Assembly: GCA_011009095.1 (NCBI GenBank)
Contig: VTPC01000913.1
Location: 1-64,000, forward strand
Direction: 5' to 3'
Source of the DNA: Ignelater luminosus
Lineage: Eukaryota > Arthropoda > Insecta > Coleoptera > Elateridae
DNA length: 64,000 nt
Shown in pieces: positions 35,889-47,560 of the stretch; position 1 is the stretch's first letter, and each line of letters begins with the position of its first letter. The position numbers and the translations under genes are program-made. The notes under the pieces are model-generated. The model was not told the DNA's origin. It worked only from the letters and a program-made list of their open reading frames with translations, and searched no databases.

Positions 35889-37681
35889 TATCTTCCTTTC
35901 TGTCATGGTAATTATTAATTATTTGACATGTTGCTCTAGATTTTTTAAAAATATAACGCTTAATGCAAGCCTCTTCTGACTTTCTCTTAGTACCAGTTTT
36001 ATTTTTAGTTAGAACAGGATATTTGTCGCACTTTTTTCTTGTATATCTATACTAAAGAAATGTTTTTGATAAGGAAATCAATTTTGAACAATACATTTAA
36101 GTTGTCTGGTTCCGTTGTCTCTGGTTGATATTCTTCGCGTTGTTACATAGTTTTGTCACAGTCCTTTTATGTTTCAAGTTATCCATGTATTACTTTGCAT
36201 ATTGCCACATTAATGTTTAAAATATTCTTTGCCTAAATTGTCACCATCTTGTTGTGAATTCACTTGCAAATTCTCTGCTGTGATCTTTGATGGTTTATGA
36301 ACAGTCAAAAGGTCATTTTTGTCCATGTTATTGTACTTAAATTGATTATGATTTCAAGATCAAAGTTTTTAAGAAAGTCTAGATTTCCAGTTGCAGAAGT
36401 TTCTTGGGGGTTTTTTTAGTAATGTATGTTTCAGGATTCCTTGATCGTAATCCTCGAAATCACTCTTTACCAGTAATGTTTTTTGTAGAATTGAATCAAT
36501 GACTTAATTTATTCTTTTTGGCACTTCCGTTGTTGTCAAGTCAAATAATCTTGATTCTAGTCCTTCAGGTGTTTGGTGAAAATTGGGATCATTTATTTAG
36601 TTTTGTTGCTCCTTAGCATTGTATGAGCTTTCGACTTTCTTAGCTTCCCTATTCTTCCTTCTTTTACTATCTGTGTCTCTGATTGCTTTTGGCATGCAAT
36701 CTTCATCCCATTATTTCCTAGTAGACTTTCGGGTATATATACAACAACATAAACGTAGAACGGCGTTTTAGACACAACACATACAACAGACGACGCCTAC
36801 CTTTAATTCAGAGTTGAAATTTTGTTATCAAATGAAGATTCTTAAAATATTTTTACGTGACTATAAGAACACACTGTGAAGTATTTCAGTGCTATGTAGC
36901 GTCACACTCTATGCGTTCTTAAAAACAAACGCTGAATACGGTAGCAGTTTGTTTTATATTCTATATCGTTTTAAGACACTTACTCCTAATATATTTTTTA
37001 AAGTTTAATACAGAGATTTGTAAAAACAATGACTCTATGTAGCATTCCATCTCAATATAGTCGGTTATTTAAGAAATTTCAAGTGAAACTTAATTACTGT
37101 TTTTATATCAGAAACACTCTGTATGATTTTGAATTTTCTACAAGCCTAAGTTAAACATCGATAAACAAATTTCTTCATAACGATTATTTGGCGTTCTCTA
37201 GTGATTCTTTTATACCTACAACTATGCAATTTAGACTCCAGTTTATTGCCGAACAAACCATTATTGATTTCGCAAAACAAAGCTGTGATGGAAATGTTTC
37301 CTATTGAATTCTTTGGCCCTTTTTTATTGAACTTTGCTGTGTACTAGCATACAATGTTTATGGTCAAAACAGTTGCATAGAATAATAAACGGTGTTTGAG
37401 TAATAAACATTGTAATAACTAATATTTAACAAGTTTTGTGAATGTAAACTTGTTTGTACATTTCTGTCAACTATCACTAAAATACTTGGATGTACAATTA
37501 ATTAGTAGAAGTACTAAACTAAACTAAAACATAATTAAGTACAGCTTATTTTAACAAGCTTAGTTGGCGTGAAAATTCATGTTTATTTATGTCTTCCATA
37601 CTAAAGCATGAATGTGATGGATAGTTTCGTACTTATCTCTATTAAAGACATATTGCATAACTCTTATTTATTATTCATTTA
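35889..37681. other. AT-rich intergenic with one repeat copy
   Basis: Contains the second copy of the dispersed repeat (36317-36446) and a single MITE-like terminus near 37107-37121. Nothing else is recognisable. Confidence 0.4.
36317..36446 (+). repeat. Dispersed repeat, copy B
   Basis: Second copy of the 34310-34460 repeat, direct orientation, about 2 kb away. It lacks the palindromic insert seen in copy A and has scattered substitutions. Confidence 0.65.
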
Positions 37682-37856
37682 GACATCCACAGTACGGAGA
37701 GGACCAACAACTGCCAACCTCATCTAACAAGCATATAGACAAGGACAAACTAAAGACTTGAAGGCTAATCCTACAAGCATAGGGATTGAACCCAGGGACT
37801 TAATACTGCACGGTTACTAAACCTATGACCCAACGCACCGGATCATGCTGGCTCAT
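37682..37856 (-). mobile_element. tRNA-derived SINE-like element
   Basis: On the minus strand a tRNA-like head begins near 37854 (GAGCCAGCATGATCCGGTGC). A good B box GGGTTCAATCC follows at 37783-37793. A non-tRNA body rich in CCTCTCC/GTTGTTGG continues to about 37682. The A box is weak. The block is GC-richer than its flanks. I did not see a clear target duplication or a tail. Confidence 0.55.
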
Positions 37857-38194
37857 TTCGAATAAAATATAATTACATTTTGGGAATTTAACATAAACAA
37901 AACATACTTTAGGCAGTTTCAAGATGGATACCATGTTTGTGAGGTTAAAAACAGGAAGGGTATCGAAATTATTTAATAAATTATCATCTATTAAACGCGA
38001 AGAAATAGATATTCAAGCACGCCTTAATTATGTTTGCCTTTCGACCTCTTTTACAACAGAAAGCAAGTAGGTAATTAAAATTTATTATCCCTGCACTTTA
38101 ACTTGATTCATTCTAATAGTTATTTTTCATAACTATATAATTACTTATTGCAAAATTAGAATAAAACATTGTCTTTTATATACTGTTTTTATGC

Positions 38195-38242
38195 AAAACC
38201 TGCTTGCAATAGCTTCTATGATTTATTCTTTGTTCATATAAA
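38195..38242 (+). promoter_or_regulatory. Proximal promoter of OBP gene A
   Basis: ATATAAAG at 38236-38243 lies 36 bases before the ATG, so the 5' leader would be only a few bases if transcription starts about 30 bases downstream. Upstream, at 38195, AAAACCTGCTTGCAATAGCTT matches a block shared with the sister genes (see 43153 and 53127). Confidence 0.6.
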
Positions 38243-38271
38243 GTAGAAGCTTGCAGGTTTTTAGTGTCAAT

Positions 38272-38779
38272 ATGATTACTCTTCTGTTGCTTCTTTTTTT
38301 GTTGACAAGCTTATCTAATCAACAGGTAGGTAGAATTAGTTCAAGTTTATATTGTTTTTGTAATTATCACTTAAATAAATTTTTGTTTAGTGTGTAATAA
38401 ATAAATTTCATTTTAGACTGTCGATCAGCTTGTCGAAGGTTATATTCAAGTTGTTGGTACTTATGAATCAGACTGCATTACAGTGTCTGGTGCTAACTCA
38501 GGTGTTGTAAACCAAGAATTTAGGAACCTGAAGTTCAAGGAGGACAGAGCTACGAAGTGTTTTTGGGAATGTATCTACAAGAAATTAGATTTAATTAGTG
38601 TTTCTAATGAGGTGCTGGGATATAAGATTAAACAACTCATCGGGTTGTCTGATAAGGATGCTTCAGAAGAGATATACCAAAAATGTATACAAATCAGAGG
38701 GTCTGACACTTGTGAGACTGCGACTGGAATACATAGATGTCTTTATACATCTGTCAGAGCTTTTCTGGAAAGTCAATAA
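38272..38779 (+). CDS. Odorant-binding protein (gene A of the cluster)
   Basis: Two exons, 38272-38325 and 38417-38779, with a phase-0 GT-AG intron of 91 bp, give a 138-residue secreted protein. Exon 1 codes the whole 18-residue signal peptide (MITLLLLLFLLTSLSNQQ). Exon 2 carries the mature protein starting TVDQLVEG. Cysteines at about 38, 66, 70, 108, 117 and 126 give C-X27-C-X3-C-X37-C-X8-C-X8-C, the classic OBP pattern with three expected disulfides and an alpha-helical ligand pocket. Such proteins carry small hydrophobic compounds, often odours or pheromones, in sensillar lymph, and some act in other tissues. The ligand cannot be inferred. It groups with gene B by its ETATGI(H/S)RC end. 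A possible ATTAAA signal is near 38848. Confidence 0.9.
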
Positions 38780-39299
38780 TTTGCATAAAAACATAATTAA
38801 TGTAATCAATATTAATTTAAATTTGACACATTGTATTTCCTTCTACATAAATTAAACCTTTACATATAAAAAAGTAATATGTAAGTGTACTGTAAAAACA
38901 TAATACAACAGATTTGTCAAGTATATTCCAAGATATTGAATGCAAATCTTGTTTTGATAATTTTTTGTTAGGAAAGAACTGCAATTTATTATACTTACTA
39001 AATTCGCATGTTGGCCAAAAACTGAAGAGTTCAACAAACACCTTTTAAGAGTAATGCCCAAACTCAAATTCTAAGTTGGGATATCAGTAAACTGATTTAA
39101 GAATTTATGTCTATGAAAACTCACAACAGTTACTATTAATATGAAAGATTTTCTTGGTTTGTAGAACTTAATCGACCTGTCGATTGTTAAAAACAAATAT
39201 CATATACGACTGACTTAGATAGTAGTGATAGAACTAAGTTATTAGATAAAATGCCATTAAACTAACTGACACACAAAAACTCACTTCTACTTCTGATGT
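38780..39299. other. 3' flank of OBP gene A, nothing further recognised
   Basis: About 0.5 kb of AT-rich sequence after the stop codon of gene A, including its probable 3' UTR. No other feature is visible. Confidence 0.4.
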
Positions 39300-40030
39300 A
39301 ACATTACTTGTTACTTATGTAGCTGCTCAGGATCATCCCGGGTAAGATTCTAACAGTAGTGAACCAACATGAAAGTGGGCCGTTTCCTGTGGTATCGTTT
39401 CCGTATTGCCTTTCCCTGATGCGAACGTTCACCGTTCTCTTCACTAATCATAACCACAGTTGCTGGAGAAAAAATTCAAGGGGGCATAAAGAAACTAAAT
39501 TCTTCAGGTGATTCAATTTTGTAACATATGTACGTTTTGTGCCATTAGTTATTTATATTGTAATTAAATTTGTGTTACATACGTAGACAACATAATATCC
39601 TCAAGTAGCTTTCTGTGGTTTCTTCCCTAACATTCTTGAACAAGTTAATTAATACCAGGAACGGCGGCAGGACTTTATGTTACATGTTCTTTGCTCCTAG
39701 CTTCAGAAATTTCTTGATGTCACCCCTCTTCCCGTAGTGTATAGTCTTTGCTTGGTTGTCTCGTTCACATCACGTCATTTTAGACACTACCTTCAAGTTA
39801 CCACAGATATTCCAGTCTTATTCACTGTAATGAATATCTGTTTCAGGTTGTCGCAGGTTTTTTTCATGTAGATCCAAATAGATCTTGATGTTATTTATTA
39901 GTTCATCTAATTATCTTATTAACGATTTGTAAACGAAGTCAATCGAATATTTTTCTTGAGAAGACTTCACAGTTGAAGTTTTAATTTCAGTAACCCCGCT
40001 TTGGTCCTGGAAGTCTCAGATCACAAACGA
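39300..40030 (-). pseudogene. Relic of a widespread repetitive arthropod ORF (ISEE-GER motif)
   Basis: Minus-strand fragments in consistent order. A KIYLDLHEKNLRQ-like piece lies near 39880, KVLPPFLVLINLFKNV near 39650, and ISEENGERSHQ near 39450, followed by KRYHRKRPTFMLVHYC. They resemble a repeated protein family found in many arthropods, whose intact members have a LPPLHIKLGL segment before an ISEE(N/H)GERFHQDI segment. I know this family only as multi-copy and transposon-like, and its function is unclear to me. Stops and frameshifts are frequent. It lies 0.5 kb downstream of OBP gene A. Confidence 0.4.
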
Positions 40031-40460
40031 GACTGTTTAATTCTTCTTGGGTTAGAAAGTGTGGTGCAGATAATGCAACGTGGCGTACGAATGTTGCGGA
40101 GAGTCTGACGTCGCACTGGCTCACTATCTTCCTTGTCTTAATCGAGGAAAGATTTAGAATATTTGGGAACGGAAAGTCCTTAGCTTTAAGGAGCTGGTAG
40201 GAAAACAGATGGTATGTTTGGGCACCTTATTGTCCACTTCAATTACAAGTAGTAGTTACCATGCCAAATTATTGGAGAACTTCGTTGTCAGTTTTGTGTT
40301 TAGTATCTCTAAAGTATCTTGTATGGTATTCAGTAAAAAGAAAGTTACAAAATTAGTGACCTTCAAAACTCCGAGTGTATTATAATTATTTATTAAGACA
40401 CATCAAATCGTAAATTTTTTTCTTTGCTTTCCGATGTTATAGCTTGTAAAATTAAAACTA

Positions 40461-41358
40461 CGAGGTATGTGAGAAAAGTAATGAGACTGATTTCATACTA
40501 ACCAAAGTTTTTATTTTTTTCAAACAACAATGTTATCCCCTTCAAAGTAGTTCCCTTGGGCAGCTATACACCGGCGGAGTCGTTGTTCCCACTCTTGGTA
40601 GCTGCGCTGGAAGTCTTCAACTGGTATGGCTTTTAACTGGTCGGTCACAGTCTTTTGAATGTTCTCCAGAGTTCCAAAATGACGTCCTTTTAGGACATGT
40701 TCCAATTTCGGGAAAAGGAAAAAGTCACAAGGACTCAAATCGGGTGAATAGGGAGGATGAGGAACAACAGTAATGCGTTTTGAGGTCAGAAATTCACTGA
40801 TGGAAATTGCTGTGTGACACGGAGCATTGTCATGATGTCTGTCAAAATTTGATGCACGGTGAAAGTGTTTAAATTTAACTGTTCACTCATCATCCTTATT
40901 GTTAAACGACGGTCTGATCTCACAAGAGCCCTCACACGTTCAACGTTTTCGTCCGTTTTTGAAGTTGAAGGTCTCCCTGACCGAGGTTCATCTTCAACGT
41001 GTTCTCGGCCGTCCAAAAATGATTTGTGCCAGCGGAAAGCTTGTGCTATTGATAAGCACTGTTCCCCATAGACCTGTTTCAACTTTTCAAAAGTCACACT
41101 CGCTGATTCACCATGTTTAACACAAAACTTTATTGCACAACGTTGCTCTAAATTCCGATACTCCATTTCTGTAACACACAACAAAAACACAACTTCACTG
41201 ATGGCGCTGTCAAAAATAATGTGTTAATTGTACGGAGTTGTAACTCGGACTGAGGAAGTGGAAGCGATAAACAAACCGGTTTAGCACAGGCCGGTAGACA
41301 CAACGTTGCCAGATCTCCCGCAGTGTTGCCAGCCTCATTACTTTTCTCACACACCTCG
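40461..41358 (-). mobile_element. mariner element, irritans type, internally deleted (898 bp)
   Basis: Flanked by TA (40459-40460 and 41359-41360). The ends match as inverted repeats, left CGAGGTATGTGAGAAAAGTA and right (other strand) CGAGGTGTGTGAGAAAAGTA. At 898 bp it is about 400 bp shorter than an autonomous mariner, and the missing part is the centre of the transposase gene. Confidence 0.9.
40520..41167 (-). pseudogene. mariner transposase with deleted core
   Basis: The N-terminal half (MEYRNLEQRCAIKF, FRWHKSFLDGREHVED, SGRPSTSKTDENVE, HQILTD) is joined near 40836 directly to the second-aspartate motif HHDNAPCHTAIS. From there it continues through PHPPYSPDLSPCDFFLFPKL to the C-terminus GNYFEGDNIVV at 40520. 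About 130 residues, including the first catalytic aspartate, are missing. The frame shifts at the junction, where the codons of ILTD and HHD overlap around GACATCATGAC, suggesting end-joining at a short homology. The ends remain, so it could be moved only in trans. Confidence 0.85.
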
Positions 41359-41360
41359 TA

Positions 41361-43152
41361 TTTTAACATGTACGTATACAATCTTCAAGACAAATCGGCT
41401 GTAGGTTTCAGTCGAACAATACTTGTTTAATTATCACAAATCTGTCTTATAAGGTTTGTTGATATTATTTATTTAAAGGTAAGGTTGCCAAGTTTAGTTA
41501 TAATTGAAAACATAACAGAAATACATATGCTTATTAACAGACACTTAGAACTACTGCTCATTTATTGATGACATTCAACACTGTACATTTTAAAAATTAT
41601 TACTTCTCACTCATTGGTGAATTCAAAAATGGAGATTACAGAGCGTGGCCCTTGGTGGTCTGTTTGCTACTATGTATAATAGTTTATAACTTTTTGCAGA
41701 AAGTTCAGACAATTAATAAGTGCGGGTATATAATGTGTGGAGGAGGTACAGATTTTCAAACACCCTGAATCTCAAAAATGATTATCGTCAGACGCATATC
41801 TTTAAAAACCCCGATTTTTATTTTTGACTGCAACTTACTGCACTTACTTCCAAAAAAAAATTTCATGGTCAAGTTTCCCCACCTTAGCTGGGGTGAGACA
41901 TGCAGTAGTGTTAACATTCACTTTCCTTTTCTGGCATGCGGATAAGTATTTTCTACACTATAAATGATGATGAATTTAGTTTGTAGGTGTCGAGTGCAGA
42001 CTTGACTGCCGCTAACAGTACCTAGATAATAACGCCCACAATAATAATAATTAGTCATTGTTTGTAATAGTAGGTAGTGGAAATAATAATAGCTACAAGA
42101 TTCAGATTTCATTATACAGTACAGTTAACAGTAAGAACTATAATAAGTACTTTAGTGATGATTCCCTGGTTATCTCGCAAAATATTATCTGCGGAGTCAT
42201 GCATCCTTAACATTTTCCTATGAGGGGGAGTATCTATAATTATACTTACGTTTTGTAAATAGCTAACTAACATAACGCTACTGTTAAGCTAATTTAGATA
42301 TATCACGAATCATAAATAGTAAACATATTAGATAATGATAAGGTACGGTATGTTTAATTATGTGTATGTAATCGGAAATCGCTGACAAAGCCCATAAACT
42401 AGAGAATAGAAGCTTTGTTTACCATGTAGTCGATTTCTAATTCAGTATAATTCTGTAATGACTGAAGATAAAAATAATAATAGTTCTATTTCTAAGCAAT
42501 AATGATTTAATGTTATGTCCGGGGGAGTTGAACTTAATAGATATTAGTGGTAGTAAACCATGGAAGTTCTGCGAGATTTGAGATTAAAAAAAAAGAACTT
42601 GAAAAACATATTTCGTAGCTAAACTAAAGAAATTTCTAAAACTAAATATCTACTGTCAAACAATTTGAAAATGTCTAATTTACAAAATTATTGCATTTTT
42701 CTGGAAAGCGACATACTCTACGAAAAAACTGCAACTTTAATTAAATCAGGCATTGATTAAAAATAGTTTATTAAAGACATTTAATCTTTCCTTGATGTGT
42801 TTTATAAAGAAGCAAGTTGGTATCCAGAAAGTCGCAACATTTTATTTATATAATTAACATTTAATGTTTTTAATCTCAATTAATTAAACTTTCTAGGTTG
42901 TTTACTAAATTAAGAAAACTGGACATTCCAGTATAAAACAATATCATCGTTTGCTATTCGACTTTTCAGTATAAAATTCTTTTGATCCTAAATGTGAAGA
43001 AGTTAAATTTTTTTACGAAACTATAGCTCTATCATTAACAGATAATTGTATGATTGGGTAAGTATGTAATTTAATACATTCAAAATGATTTAAATGATGA
43101 TTATCGTGTAAATCCTGTAATAATGTTTACATTACAGTTATTTGGTTTTTAT
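41361..43152. other. Intergenic, nothing recognised
   Basis: About 1.8 kb between the deleted mariner and the promoter of OBP gene B. A frame at 41565-41768 is not a known protein. A transposon-like string AAACACCCTGAA at 41758 has no partner. Confidence 0.4.
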
Positions 43153-43200
43153 AAAACTTGTTTAAAACGACTTTTTGCGTTTCTTCTTTCTTTATATAAA
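43153..43200 (+). promoter_or_regulatory. Proximal promoter of OBP gene B
   Basis: TATATAAA at 43193-43200 lies 41 bases before the ATG. The upstream block AAAACTTGTTTAAAACGACT at 43153 matches a block in genes A, C and E at similar places, and part of it recurs before gene D. Confidence 0.65.
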
Positions 43201-43233
43201 GCGGAAATATGCACGTATACGTTCAATGTCAAA

Positions 43234-43769
43234 ATGATTGCTTCTGTGTTGGTTGTTTTTGCGTTAGTCAATTTCTCTAATCAACAAGTAAGTTAAATTA
43301 ATGCTAGGTTGTTTTTATAATTGATCTTGATTGCATAATCTCCTGTTTATCTTGATAAAAACCCAATCAAGCTAATAATAGATAATCACTCATTGTGTTA
43401 TGTTTTTAGACTGTCGATCAGCTTATCGAAGGTTATTCTCAAGTAGTTGCTACTTTTAAACCTGATTGCGTCGCAGCTTCCGGTGCTGATCCAGATGTAA
43501 TAGACCAGGAAATTAGGAACTCGAAATTTGCTGAAGACCAAGCTACAAAATGTTTTTGGGGATGCTTCTATAAGAAATTAAATCTCATTAGTGAAAACGA
43601 CGAAGTGCTAGAAGACAATATTAAAAAGTACATTGGGGTGGCTGATAAAGATGCTGCTGAGAAAATATTTCATAAATGTGTACATTTTAGAGGATCTGAT
43701 TATTGTGAAACCGCTACTGGAATAAGTAGATGTGTCTCTACATCTTCCAAAGCTTTATTAGAGAATTAA
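43234..43769 (+). CDS. Odorant-binding protein (gene B of the cluster)
   Basis: Exons 43234-43287 and 43410-43769 with a phase-0 intron of 122 bp (GTAAGT...TTTTTAG) give 137 residues. The 18-residue signal peptide MIASVLVVFALVNFSNQQ is coded by exon 1. The mature part TVDQLIEGYSQVV has six cysteines at about 38, 66, 70, 108, 117 and 126 with the same spacings as gene A (27, 3, 37, 8, 8), the classic OBP pattern. It should be a small secreted carrier of hydrophobic ligands. AATAAA at 43826-43831 is a likely poly-A signal. Exon 2 has no early in-frame start codon, so a simple ATG-to-stop search misses it. It is closest to gene A within the window. Confidence 0.9.
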
Positions 43770-43831
43770 ATAACATATTTTTACCTGAAAAAACGAATTA
43801 GGTATTCCTAATATTATTTTGATCTAATAAA

Positions 43832-44930
43832 CTAAATTTCTTTTGCTTGTTTGTTGTTTAATGTAAAATAGAATAGTACCAAGTGTACCTAATGTAAATA
43901 AATATGTAAATCAGTATTAATTATAATAATGCCAATATTAAATAACATGGAAAACTAAAACAGCTCCTTATATAAGTTATTCTGTTTTAATTTGTTAAAG
44001 ACATTTTAGGAGTAATTGTTTTTTGCGTTGCGTTACATGGAAACTTTCATACAATCAGGCAAACGGTCATAGCTCTTCGTTAAGACGATCTTTTCAGGGT
44101 GACCTGTTAGTGTTTAATCTTTACAAAATAATGGACCTAATACATTTTGGTTTCACCTAGGCATCTCGAAATGATAAGAACTCCTAATAAAATTAATAAA
44201 TAAAAATAAAAAAGATTTATATAAGTATAATCTATTTCAGGTTGTTTTTGGCGTCATAAAGTTTTTTTCAAAAACCACTAAAAAATTGAAATTGAGATTT
44301 TGGTATAAATTCTATCTGATGATGCTATAGACTTAACCAAGAAAAATTCGGTTCTTGAATTATTTCAATTTGAAGTTTGCTTAAATACCGTTTGCTCACC
44401 ACGCATGTTTCAAATTTGGTTACTTAATTTAAGCGTCTGCCACATACTTTTAACACTTTTAGGAAATACAGGACCATTAATAAGCTTGGTTATACTAAAT
44501 CTACTACTTACTACGCAAATCCTACTACTAATTATTGAATCAGCTGCTAAAAAAATTCTTGAACCACCTTGATCCTCAACAAGCACTAGCGATCTTTTGA
44601 TTGAGGCAGTCTTTGTCTTCTTATTTTTTAAATAAAAGTGATGTTTACTCTTTGTCGGAAAATTTTTTTAATTAAAAATATTGTATACTCGTTTATATAC
44701 CATTTTAAAGTACACTTATTAGGAAAATCTAAAATACTAAAGCGATACTTAAACTCCTCTCTGTATTTAATAACAATAAGTCAAAAGATTTAGGCATTAT
44801 TGCATAAAACATATTCAAGTAAATTATTAAGTTGATTCCATGAATAACCGATCTCATTGGATAATTTTGAATTTATATTTGAATTTTACTACTATTTATT
44901 AGTTAATCCCATGGTTAAATATGCTCTATG
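43832..44930. other. Intergenic, nothing recognised
   Basis: About 1.1 kb between the end of OBP gene B and the first recognisable part of the BEL/Pao relic. Part of it may be further decayed retrotransposon. Confidence 0.35.
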
Positions 44931-46740
44931 GGGTAGGAGCTTAGACTCCTAAATAAAAGGAATGCAACTTCCAATCATATCAAAAGACTTTTGCAAGGCA
45001 TTTTCTTTATGTTTAAAAGTTCACCTTATCTAAGGGAAAGATATTATTTCGTGATTAAAAACAAGGTTAGAAAGATGAGCTAATGGAGATAACAGTATCG
45101 CCACAAAAAACAGGAAAAAAGACGTCAGAGCCCGATGTTTCTCAAATGAAAGTGATGACTTTAGGACCGCTTATTTACCTCGTATGGTACAGTTTATTAC
45201 GAAAAGAAATACGAAAGAAAATGCTTCTGACCTTCTGGAACACTATGTAGTAGATGGCTATCTAGACAGTTCCAGCACGGAAGAAGAAGTTGTTGCACAA
45301 ACGCACAGTGTCATTGAGATGCATCAGAGCAGAGATTTTGAAATTTATATTTGGATTTGTAATAAAAAATCTACGTGAAAATCTTTCAAAGAACGTAGAC
45401 CTGTTCTTACGACAGCCTGTTAAAAGAACTTTGAGTATTTATTGGTTTCCTGAATCAGGTTTTAGAATATCGAAGTGTTGAAAATAATAACCACATCTAT
45501 GCCTGACCCAGTTGGTTTCTTACTTTCTTTGGTTGTAAAAGCAGATTTTGCAATGATCAAATCACTAACAACATGTTCACAAAATGGAAATCGTTATTAG
45601 AAAGTATTAAAAACATGATTACGATCAGAAGCAAGAAGATTTAAGCATTTTCTATTCTACACCAAAGAGATGAAATATGTGAAATGGCGGAAGTAGCAGA
45701 TTGGAAATGGTTACCTTGTAAAGAAAATATTAATTACAACAGATTGATTAGAAGCACAGCATGAATATCTTGTTTTATTGAGAATTATAAAATGCAATTA
45801 AAAATAAAATCAGACCTAACTCTGAATGAATGGTAAAGGGTCGAGAAGTTATGAGTAAAAGAAGTACAAAAAACCCTCTTTGCGGAACATATTACCAGTT
45901 TAAAGTAGAATTAATGGTTGCATATTTAACAAGTTAAGACTAGGAACGCTGAGTTCCTAGATATTAAAAATTAGAAGCAAATAAAGCGTACAAATAAATG
46001 TTTAATTTGCAGAAGGAGAAAGTGTAAGCCAAGAGTACCAGAAATGGGGCAAATTCTCAATATCTAGATTGCACTGTTAGGAAAGGCCGTTTAGTAAAAT
46101 AGAAGTAAACTAGTTTGGACGGATTGGGATTACAGTTGGAAAACACTGGAAATGGTGTATCATGTTGAATCTGAAACTTGCTTCATTTTTATGTAGAATT
46201 ATTGATTGTAAAGGCTGTCCCGAAGAATTCTAGTCAGACAATTGCACAAATTTGAAAGGATTCAAGAATTAGACTTATGTATTAAATGGCACTTCAATCC
46301 ACCAACAGCATCTCACATTTGGGGTAGTTAGAGAAGATTGGCACACCTCTCTTAGGTTGCTTCTAATGTAATTTTAAAAGACAAAACACCCAAATAATTA
46401 GTCCTCTAAATATTATTTGCGGAGGCTGAACATCTGGCAAATAGCATACCACTTGTACATGTATCGGTGAATCCACTAAAGCTAGAAAGTCTCATACCAA
46501 CCCATTTCTTAAAACTTTAGCCTGCAAAGACAATGAGGATTAACTCAATGATTGATTGGCCAATTTAGGAAAATACGGTTTAAAGAATACATCGAATATT
46601 AACAAGAATAAATAACTGGTGGACTAAACACGCGCCTGTTGTACGATACAATGATTTGATTGCAGCTAAATGTTTTTGAAGATATACGTGGGCTTTGGGA
46701 AGAGCAACAGACCAGTGCAGTGAAGACACATATACAAGTT
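44931..46740 (+). pseudogene. BEL/Pao retrotransposon pol relic
   Basis: Plus-strand fragments in the order of a BEL/Pao polyprotein. Reverse transcriptase pieces include SEPDVSQMKVMT (about 45127) and PRMVQFITKRNTKENASD. HYVVDGYLDSSSTEEEVV (about 45240) is a decayed form of the YVDD active-site box and its BEL-typical LDS-TEEE continuation. Then comes MPDPVGFLLSLVVKADF near 45500, matching the DPLGF connector. Integrase-side pieces follow: RRRKCKPRVPEMG near 46010 and FNPPTASHIWGS with LKDKTPK and HVSVNPLKLESL up to about 46520. Stops and frameshifts are many. No long terminal repeats were found, so the element is an old fragment. It lies between OBP genes B and C. Confidence 0.7.
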
Positions 46741-47493
46741 GTAAAAAGTAATTAAAGGTTTCTTGAAGATTCTTTTTAATTGTAGACAATAATCATAACT
46801 AAATTTTCTACTTGCTATCGCACGGAGTTATTATTGTTAGTAACTAGATCAAAACAATTTTGTGTATGTGGCACAGTCTTATTTGAGTTCCAGAAGGACT
46901 TCTCAGAATTACATAAAAGCAAGAATTTCCAATAAATCATTGAAAAACTATGGAATTTCTCAAGACAATGTTTTATGGCAACTTCTCTTTAATATTTATA
47001 AAGAGTAACGTTCTTTACATGGTCACCTTTGAGATAGAATGTTTTAGATCATGAGTTGTTAATTAATGTAACTTTCCAGCAAAGAATGCATTAACTTGTT
47101 TTTCAGGTAGCATTGTGTTGACATTGTTAAAATTAGAAATTATGAATTACAGAATGGTTGTGTAACAATAAATTAAAATAAAACATTTTCACTTTTACCT
47201 ACTGCAATACAATATTCAGTACAGTGCAGCACCCAAAATCAAGAAAGTTTCTAAATTTTTCCTAAATTATTTTCTGATTAAACATTATAGAGAGTATCCT
47301 GTATTGAAGTTCTTGTAGTTGTGTTACAAACAATAAATTTTAAGGGAAAACGCTACTATTTACCATAAGATTTGTTTACACTACATTTAGGTAATATACA
47401 GCTTCTGTTAGTTTCCAAAGGTTTGTTTAAATTGGGAATCCAACTTTAAATTCAGCAATAACCCTGCATATAAAAGCAAAATCTGTTTGTTAT
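46741..47493. other. Intergenic, nothing recognised
   Basis: AT-rich spacer between the BEL/Pao relic and the promoter region of pseudogene C. Confidence 0.4.
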
Positions 47494-47560
47494 AAAATCT
47501 GTCTAAAACAACACTTTTTCAAAATTTATTAAGAATACCCTATTGTCACACAATATATAA
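47494..47560 (+). promoter_or_regulatory. Decayed promoter region of OBP pseudogene C
   Basis: AAAATCTGTCTAAAACAACA at 47494 is a variant of the block shared by genes A, B and E. A TATATAA-type string follows near 47551, about 55 bases before the ATG. Confidence 0.45.
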
